A DNA stretch of 64,000 nucleotides, taken from Haliotis asinina. Taxonomy: Eukaryota > Mollusca > Gastropoda > Lepetellida > Haliotidae. Below, piece by piece: positions 56,909-64,000 of the stretch. The translations under genes were made by a program, and so were the position numbers. The stretch's first letter is position 1. Each line of letters opens with the position of its first letter. Below the pieces are notes generated by a model. The model was not told where the DNA came from. It searched no databases and worked only from the letters and a program-made list of their open reading frames with translations. The stretch is from contig NC_090290.1 of NCBI RefSeq assembly GCF_037392515.1, positions 57,858,753 to 57,922,752 on the forward strand, written 5' to 3'.

Positions 56909-58728
56909 TCTTGTTAACATGATATATGATGAACTGTTGTACCCAATGTCTTCAAATTTGGTGACAGCCTACACTTGGAGATTATCCAGGCACCACTCGA
57001 TTTGGGTGACGCTGACCTTATTTTCAATATGACCATGACACTTTGCAGCCAAGGGTGATTATCCAGACTCCAGTCATTTCAAGTATCTTGTGTGCGAGTC
57101 AAAAGTAGTGAATATGTTATAAATATGTCATTCTTCTATAGCGGCTGAGAACATTGCCATCTTAGTTTCAAACACTTGTGGTGTATGGGATAGGCGTCGA
57201 CCTGAGTACAGTGAGACAGCGAGATTAGTTTCACGCCACCTTTAGCAATATTTCCCAGGAACATCAATGTGTGGGACACAAGAATCGGGCTTTATACATT
57301 GAACCCATGTGGGGATCTAACCCGAGTCTTTGACGTGACGTATGAACGCTTCAACTACTTGACTATCCCACCGCTGCCCCACATGAATACAAGGCAAAGG
57401 AATTAATATACTTTTGTATAGCGTTACACCTTTAACATAAACCATGACTGGCGAATGTTTCCTTTTTTCATTGCACACTGATAAAGAAAAGAGGGCATCA
57501 ACTCACTTGGTGACAACTTGACTAAGGACAATGTATCTTGGAGAAGTTTGGTTCTCAGAGAAACCATCGCAATGAAGTGGGCTTGGCTGTTGTTTACAAA
57601 CATTTTTTTCAGAACGGTCCACATGCTTGTCCTCCAGGATAGTCGTTCTTGAACCAGTCTTTCTTCACATCCTGATTCTCTGCATTTACACCTCTATTTT
57701 ATGACCCCCTGTTTGTTTGGAAGAAATTATAAATGTCATATGATAACATACACAACCTAATGTGTACCCCGCCGACTCTCTACACACGCTATCCGATCAT
57801 GTGGTTTGCAGCGGGGCCTGGTTCCATAAATGGAAGTCACGTGACTAATGACAATGCGATAGAATGGCAACTATACAACACGTGCAGGCGAATGTGACCA
57901 GTGCGATTGATTTAGGTCATAAGTCCCCACCGTGTTGTGGATCAGACAGTCACATACTCGAGGCGGTGTCGCCGTGGCCGTGTTCAAGGTTTGCAGGTAG
58001 AAATTGACATTTGAAATTGATGGCATTTATCAGGGACTAAGTCCATGAGTGACGCGTGTTGACCGCTTGACAGCTGTCAAAACAAAGTCATTGTACAAAT
58101 GTTGATCAGTGATCGGGTGTTGCGTTACTGAGAGCAGAACTAGCCACAAAGGTAATCTGTTTCACTTGACTACAAGTTTTCTACATGGCTTTGTGTATTC
58201 AAATGTTGTGCAGGGATGTCGGACATAATTCAGCCCTCAGTGATTTTTTTCACACCCGAAAAGCTTTTCTGCTCCATTGAATTGAGGCTCAGTGAGGGCG
58301 AGTTGACATGTTTATTTCAGTGAAGGTGTACACCGGATGGCTATTTATCAGTTTTGCATATTAGTAACAAGCTATATCAAGTTTCCTTCACACAGTATTC
58401 AGTGATCTCAGTCACAGGGTAATACCATGCGATAGGTATATTTTGACGATTGACTTCACCAGTTTGTATATGAAATTATTGGTAACATTAATTTTTTAAT
58501 AATGTATTTATTGAAATCCTTGATTGGCACGTGGAGGTTGATGCATGAAGGTTTAATGGATGGAAATTTCATGATTTCACAGCTAGTCTAGCCTCTTCAT
58601 TTGGCAAAAAGGCTATCTCATATACTACCAATAATAAGCTCAGTCTTGCTTAGTGAGAACATGTTAGTAGAGTACATGTCTGTCAGATTCTATGTCAGTG
58701 TATTGGCAAATAATATGTAGTGCAATAT
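56909..58728. other. Intergenic: SINE and unassigned sequence
   Basis: Contains a SINE (about 57210-57380, minus, with GTGGGGATCTAACCCGAG). The stretch 57770-58200 is less repetitive with several CpG and a CACGTGA motif; it could hold a promoter or non-coding exon, but nothing firm supports this. Confidence 0.4.
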
Positions 58729-60490
58729 ATTGTGATTCAGGTATCTGTATTGCGATACAGCTATTGTGATTCAGGTACCTGTATTGCGATACAGCTATTG
58801 TGATTCAGGTACCTGTATTGCGATACAGCTATTGTGATCCAGGTACCTGTATTGCAACACACCTATTGTGATTCAGGTATCTGTATTGCGATACGACTAT
58901 TGTGATTCAGGTACCTGTATTGCGATACAGCTATTGTGATTCAGGTACCTGTATTGCAACACAGCTATTGTGATTCAGGTATCGGTATTGCGATACAACT
59001 ATTGTGATTCAGGTATCGGTATTGTGATACAGCTATTGTGATTCAGGTACCTGTATTGCAACACAGCTATTGTGATTCAGGTACCTGTACTGCGACACAC
59101 CTATTGTGATTCAGGTATCGGTATTGCGATACAGCTATTGTGATTCAGGTATCTGTATTGCGATACAGCTATTGTGATTAAGGTATCTGTATTGCGATAC
59201 AACTATTGTGATTCAGGTATCTGTATTGTGATACAACTATTGTGATTCAGGTATCGGTATTGTGATACAACTATTGTGATTCAGGTATCGGTATTGTGAT
59301 ACAACTATTGTGATTCAGGTATCGGTATTGCGATACAACTATTGTGATTCAGGTATCTGTATTGTGATACAGCTATTGTGACTCAGGTATCTGTATTGTG
59401 ATACAGCTATTGTGATTAAGGTATCTGTATTGCGATACAGCTATTGTGATTCAGGTATCTGTATTGCGATACAGCTATTGTGATTAAGGTATCTGTATTG
59501 CGATACAACTATTGTGATTCAGGTATCGGTATTGCGATACAACTATTGTGATTCAGGTATCGGTATTGTGATACAACTATTGTGATTCAGGTATCGGTAT
59601 TGTGATACAACTATTGTGATTCAGGTATCGGTATTGTGATACAACTATTGTGATTCAGGTATTGGTATTGTGATACAACTATTGTGATTCAGGTATCGGT
59701 ATTGTGATACAACTATTGTGATTCAGGTATCGGTATTGCGATACAGCTATTGTGATTCAGGTATCTGTATTGCGATACAGCTATTGTGATTAAGGTATCT
59801 GTATTGCGATACAACTATTGTGATTCAGGTATCGGTATTGTGATTCAGGTATCAGTATTGTGATACAACTATTGTGATTCAGGTATCTGTATTGCGATAC
59901 AGCTATTGTGATTCAGGTATCTGTATTGTGATAGAGCTATTGTGATTCAGGTATCGGTATTGCGTTACAACTATTGTGATTCAGGTATCGGTATTGCGAT
60001 ACAGCTATTGTGATTCAGGTATCTGTATTGCGATACAGCTATTGTGATTCAGGTATCGGTATTGCGATACAGCTATTGTGATTCAGGTACCTGTATTGCA
60101 ACACAGCTGTTGTGATTCAGGTACCTGTACTGCAACACAGCTATTGTGATTCAGGTATCGCTATTGTGATACAACTATTGTGATTCAGGTATCTGTATTG
60201 CGATACAGCTATTGTGATTCAGGTATCGGTATTGTGGTACAACTATTGTGATTCAGGTATCGGTATTGTGATACAACTGTTGTGATTCAGGTATCTGTAT
60301 TGCGATACAACTATTGTGATTCAGGTATCGGTATTGCGATACAGCTATTGTGATTCAGGTACCTGTATTGCAACACAGCTATTGTGATTCAGGTATCTGT
60401 ACTGCAACACACCTATTGTGATTCAGGTATCGGTATTGTGATACAACTATTGTGATTCAGGTATCTGTATTGCGATACAACTATTGTGAT
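58729..60490 (+). repeat. 34-bp minisatellite, about 52 copies
   Basis: The unit is ATTGTGATTCAGGTATCTGT plus ATTGCGATACAGCT. TGTATTGCGATACA is an imperfect dyad present in most units. Variants (GTACCTG, GTATCGG, ATTGCAACACA) are patchily distributed. Confidence 0.95.
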
Positions 60491-61056
60491 ATATTTGGAA
60501 CTCAGGTGTTTTACAGTGGGTACCAAACTGTACCTGTCGATCCTATTTTCGACAATATATGTCTCTAATTTCTAAACATTCATGTTATGTTTTTGATAAC
60601 AGTGATCTCAGAATTAGGTTGCATCGTCATGGATACTATTATATATTCTATGTAATGTATATCATTACAGCATACAGTTTTGTCACTGAATGACGAAGGA
60701 AACGGTTTGTTATGAATGACAGTTTGTTGATTTTAATTTAAACCATAAAGAAAATGACAGAAAACTTCATACGTGTACTTTACCCTATATACCAGTTGTC
60801 AAAAAAAATACTGCAATATGTGGTGTACTGATAACAGTGTGCAATCCTATCAGATACACGTCGGCAGATGAAGTGGACCTGAGAAACACAGCTGTCAGTT
60901 ACATGTATTGAGTAGGTTTCATTCCAAGCAGACTTGATAATCACAGCAGTGTTGTGAAAGTGTTAAAAGTGGTATTTGAATGTCTGACTACTTCTCACCC
61001 CTAGTGACCCTCATAATTCATTTAACTACCTGAAAATGACCCTGCCCACTCAGATC
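60491..61056. other. Intergenic AT-rich stretch
   Basis: No gene or repeat recognised. Confidence 0.4.
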
Positions 61057-61647
61057 ATTCTCTCGAAAAGATATACCACGTATGAATTTCCCAAGGGAAG
61101 AAACCCGTCCCTCTACCTTGTAGTGCCTGGGCCTCATACGAGCTGAAAGGGAGACACATCTGTACCCCTTGGGTAGTCCATTCCATGGATGTTCTGTTGA
61201 TGGTGGTAAATCCCATCTATCCTGCATGGTCAGCACAGACATAGAGAAGGTTGTGCACAAGTTACTCTCTGTCTATAAAATTAAGCAGAGGCTGAGAAAA
61301 TCTCCCCTGAGATCAATAATGTAGTGCACCTGCACATTTCAAGCCTGTCTCTAAAAGACATTTGAACCGATATTTCATTATGCGTTTAAATATTTCTGCA
61401 CTTTTTAACCTATCCCAGTCAAAGTGCTGGGCAACTAAATTGTCTTCCGCCGCAGCGCGGAACGGGGAACTATGTATTCTGCAGCATCTGTACGTCCCGT
61501 TTCTTGTTATAGCGGTATTTCATTGTTGTACACAATGCATTCAGATTTGGTGACAGTCTACCTTGGGAGATTATGCTGACAACAGTCGCGTTGGGTGACC
61601 TTGACCTTATTTTCAACGTCACCACGATTCCATGACGCTTTTCACAG
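61057..61647 (+). repeat. 591-bp duplication, copy 2
   Basis: Same limits and length as 56318-56908. Directly after CTTTTCACAG it joins a retroelement integrase fragment, whereas copy 1 continues into different sequence. Confidence 0.85.
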
Positions 61648-62022
61648 CAAGTTGAGGTTAAAAGACCAGCTTATGAAAGCAGACCAGAAGCGGAACTTTG
61701 ATAGGCGACAGAAAGCAAGAGACCTAGGTCAGCTATTCAGAGAGTCTATTCGAGGACTCGTGGTCATGGCGTGATTGCTCATCAGTCACACTACCCTAGG
61801 TCGTATGTCATCGACACCCCAGCAGGTCGCTATAGAAGAAATCGACAGCAGTTGGCACTCATGCTAGCACTTGCTGATCCAGAGCCGCCTGCATCACAAC
61901 AATGCTTCAACAATGCCGATGCTTCAGTGAAAGCACAGCAGCTTTCAACATCGCCCTCTTCACCACTGAATACCAGATCCGGCAGATGTGTAGTGCCACC
62001 CAAAAAGCTCAACTTGTGACTT
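61648..62022 (+). pseudogene. Ty3/gypsy-like integrase C-terminal fragment
   Basis: Reads KLRLKDQLMKADQKRNFDRR in one frame. Then, after a frameshift near 61770, it reads PRSYVIDTPAGRYRRNRQQL and a low-complexity tail ending at TGA 62020-62022. The SYV--T--G--RRNR--L pattern is the usual C-terminal signature of Ty3/gypsy Pol. The catalytic part is absent. Confidence 0.7.
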
Positions 62023-62227
62023 TTAAATTTGCATGTTCTTTCATGTTGAGCTTGACAATGACATTTAAATTTTAAGCACCTTAGAACGAGTGCATATTAA
62101 AGTTGTGACTTTAAAGTTAGAATTTGTATTGCATCAAAGGTTAGTTTCAAGACTTGTGTGTGCCAAAGAGACTTTTAAAGTAGTATATACAATGGGGGTT
62201 TTAAAACACTTTCAAGAAAAGTCTCTA

Positions 62228-62256
62228 CAAAGCCTTATTTACTAAATAAGGCTTTG
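62228..62256. terminator. Perfect 14-bp hairpin near the Polinton integrase stop
   Basis: CAAAGCCTTATTTA, one base, then TAAATAAGGCTTTG. It lies 35 bp beyond the integrase stop on the minus strand and is followed there by TAGAGACTTTTC. A role in 3'-end formation is only a suggestion; it may be an internal palindrome of the mobile element. Confidence 0.4.
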
Positions 62257-62290
62257 GTTGGGCCCTTAGCTCTTGCTACTATTACCCCTA

Positions 62291-63259
62291 CTACTTAACG
62301 TGTGTTGGAGGTAACACTGTGCCGTACGGTACGATCAATAATTCTTCTCTTACAAACCCCCTACCCGGCCCATCCCTCAAGTAGTACAAGTTAGGTTCGT
62401 CGGCTTTCATATCCACTTTATCTATGTTGTAAGTTTTGACTGACCATATAGGATCGGTGGCCCGCTTACGGCTATCGCCCTCGTGTTCCCCCGGCTGGTA
62501 TAGATACCTCACTAGGGCCCTATCTGGTATCTGCTTCTCCTTCCCACGCAATGGAGCGGCCGACTCTGCAACTATTGATTTTAGTTTGATAGCGTCTGCC
62601 GGTTTCTTACCGGTGAGACGGGTGACTTCATGGTTGATTGCCGACACCACTTTGGGTAACCTCGTGACCCATTCAGTCGATCGTTTTCCAGGGGTGACCA
62701 TCTCCCTAGCATACTGATGGCCGAACAAGCGCTCAGCCAAAGTCCTATTAAATCTCTCAACTATGGCTTGGCTGCGATGGGCTCCGGCAGTGCCACGCCT
62801 GACCTTTGTATCGTGTTTGGCTAGCAGTTGTGACACGGCACCCATGAACTCCCGTCCGGGGTCAACTTGCAGCTCTGTTGGCCACGTCAGCGGACTGCGT
62901 TTGTATATGCGTTCGAATCCTCTGGCTACCTGGGCCGAATCTTTCGTGGTCAAGGGTTCGGCTTCCTTGTAACGACTGGCTACGTCCACTACGGTTAAGG
63001 CATACTTGTACCTCTTGTCGTGGGGTAGGAACAGTAGGTCTGCCTGGTGAACGCTATTAGGTATGTTAATACCGAACCTCCTTCTAGGTACGTAGCGTGG
63101 TGCCGGCAAATAGATCTGCCACAGGGCTTGTTTTTCAAGCCACGCTTTGGCTTCCTCCGGGGGTACTCGCGCTATTTTAGCTAGCTTATCTACTGCGCTA
63201 GCTCCTTTCCAGTACCCACGCGGGCTGTAGTAAATAGCCTCAAATTTTTTCATGTCCAT
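62291..63259 (-). CDS. INT: Polinton/Maverick retrovirus-like integrase (intact)
   Basis: A 322-residue open frame with a DDE integrase core: HQADLLFLP (first Asp), ELQVDPGREFMG (second Asp) and AIVERFNRTL (Glu), the last two about 34 residues apart. The C-terminus reads NLYYLRDGPGRGFVREELL, resembling the C-terminal module of Polinton integrases. No N-terminal zinc finger is obvious. By family knowledge it inserts the linear element into host DNA. The first ATG (63259) overlaps the upstream polymerase frame by 20 bp; a second in-frame ATG is at 63253. No stop or frameshift is seen, so this copy may be young. Confidence 0.9.
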   Translation of the reverse strand: MDMKKFEAIYYSPRGYWKGASAVDKLAKIARVPPEEAKAWLEKQALWQIYLPAPRYVPRRRFGINIPNSVHQADLLFLPHDKRYKYALTVVDVASRYKEAEPLTTKDSAQVARGFERIYKRSPLTWPTELQVDPGREFMGAVSQLLAKHDTKVRRGTAGAHRSQAIVERFNRTLAERLFGHQYAREMVTPGKRSTEWVTRLPKVVSAINHEVTRLTGKKPADAIKLKSIVAESAAPLRGKEKQIPDRALVRYLYQPGEHEGDSRKRATDPIWSVKTYNIDKVDMKADEPNLYYLRDGPGRGFVREELLIVPYGTVLPPTHVK

Positions 63260-64000
63260 ACGCGTATGTGTTTATCCCATCAATAGCTATCCAACGTTTC
63301 GTGTCCATAGGCGACAGGGACGTCTTGTTTATAGTCAGTCCGTATATCTTATGTCCATCACTTCTAAGTGTGTTCATTTTATGCCTAAAGGTACGGGTCT
63401 TGAACAGGGCTTCCTTGAATCTGGCGTGTTTGATGTGTTGTTTCACCACATACTTCTTAACCCCCTTAGCCTTCAGGATCTCACTATTGTCGGCTTTCAG
63501 TATGGAGTACATCTTAGGTCTCAAACCTATGTACTCGGCTATGGGCGTGCCAGCACACTCGTCCTTCATCTTACCTAGGACCTTTTTATTTACCGTACTG
63601 TGTATGGCATGGGTCTTAGGGTAGTCGCTGGTGTCGTATAAATCGAGGTGTTTTTTCATGTCCTCGTACACGTCCTCGGTTCGAATCTCCATCAGCAGGG
63701 AATCCGTGTCAGTGTACAGCACTTCACACCTGTCACCGTACTGTTTCTTGAGCTCGTTGTAGTAAAAGTCGTACATCAGGTGTTTGGATAAATCGAGGAT
63801 GCTCATCCCCACGTAAACAGGCCGGTTGAATTTTATGTGGCTTTTCTTCATGTGTAGGGCAACCAGGTTGTCTGTGAATATCTTACTACGGTTGAATGCC
63901 GGACTGGCTATCAATCTCCTGAGCTTGTCTTCCTCACTCGACCGAACCAGCTTCACGGTCACGCGTTTCCTCAGGTTCTCCATAGTCTTACCAAACACCG
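63240..64000 (-). CDS. POLB: Polinton/Maverick protein-primed DNA polymerase B, C-terminal part
   Basis: The open frame enters from the right edge and ends at 63240, giving about 252 C-terminal residues. It begins in polymerase motif B (FGKTMENLRKR). It has the catalytic motif C YTDTDSLLMEI and then a KMYSI palm/thumb motif. Family knowledge: this enzyme replicates Polintons by protein priming. It is intact as far as visible. The stop overlaps the integrase start, so the two genes form a tight same-strand pair. Confidence 0.92.
   Translation of the reverse strand, partial: VFGKTMENLRKRVTVKLVRSSEEDKLRRLIASPAFNRSKIFTDNLVALHMKKSHIKFNRPVYVGMSILDLSKHLMYDFYYNELKKQYGDRCEVLYTDTDSLLMEIRTEDVYEDMKKHLDLYDTSDYPKTHAIHSTVNKKVLGKMKDECAGTPIAEYIGLRPKMYSILKADNSEILKAKGVKKYVVKQHIKHARFKEALFKTRTFRHKMNTLRSDGHKIYGLTINKTSLSPMDTKRWIAIDGINTYAYGHEKI

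Noticed and set aside
57770..58200. Promoter or first exon of another gene
   Set aside because: CpG content and a CACGTGA motif are suggestive only; no open frame, initiator or matching acceptor could be shown.
62436..63060. Plus-strand open frames opposite the integrase
   Set aside because: Shadows of the intact minus-strand integrase gene.

Overview
This window is eukaryotic nuclear DNA from an animal, most likely a marine gastropod. Several short interspersed repeats (tRNA-like heads with a GGTTCGATTCC-type B box, tails reading ATATTGCTGAGTG..TAAA followed by ACTC-rich runs) match families I associate with abalone (Haliotis) genomes. That assignment rests on memory of the repeat families, not on a search.

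The one complete host gene is a White-like ABC transporter of subfamily G, on the + strand from 7414 to 39517. I rebuilt it from 19 coding exons whose splice phases all agree. They give a continuous 688-residue half transporter: an N-terminal nucleotide-binding domain (Walker A, Q-loop, ISGGE signature, Walker B, H-loop) followed by six membrane segments. Its introns are loaded with tandem repeats and transposons. Two introns begin with tandem copies of the preceding exon end plus its donor site, in frame (after exon 11, 27 bp per unit; after exon 13, 39 bp per unit). Two acceptors (exons 12 and 19) lie inside the last unit of an intronic array.

Layout: 1-1000, decayed retroelement and SINE pieces. 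1885-2470, a dispersed repeat and a 32-bp minisatellite. 2575-6321, a 178-unit, 21-bp palindromic minisatellite. 7414-39517, the transporter gene; its intron 3 holds two head-to-tail piggyBac-like elements sharing a TTAA, and its intron 12 holds a broken LINE with a restriction-like endonuclease. 39690-40490, an antisense LINE fragment. 41386-45450, repeat-rich intergenic DNA. 45743-47286, a nearly complete Tc1-like transposon. 47300-52140, SINEs and minisatellites. About 52310-55005, a second Tc1-like element split by a mariner element. 56318-56908 and 61057-61647, a 591-bp duplication. 58729-60490, a 34-bp minisatellite. 61648-62019, the C-terminal end of a Ty3/gypsy-like integrase. 62291 to the right edge, the integrase and DNA polymerase B of a Polinton/Maverick element on the minus strand.

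Apart from the transporter, essentially every recognisable coding sequence belongs to a mobile element. I see no rRNA, no convincing functional tRNA, no CRISPR and no second host gene. Coordinates of diffuse repeats are approximate; exon coordinates come from reading frames and GT/AG signals.
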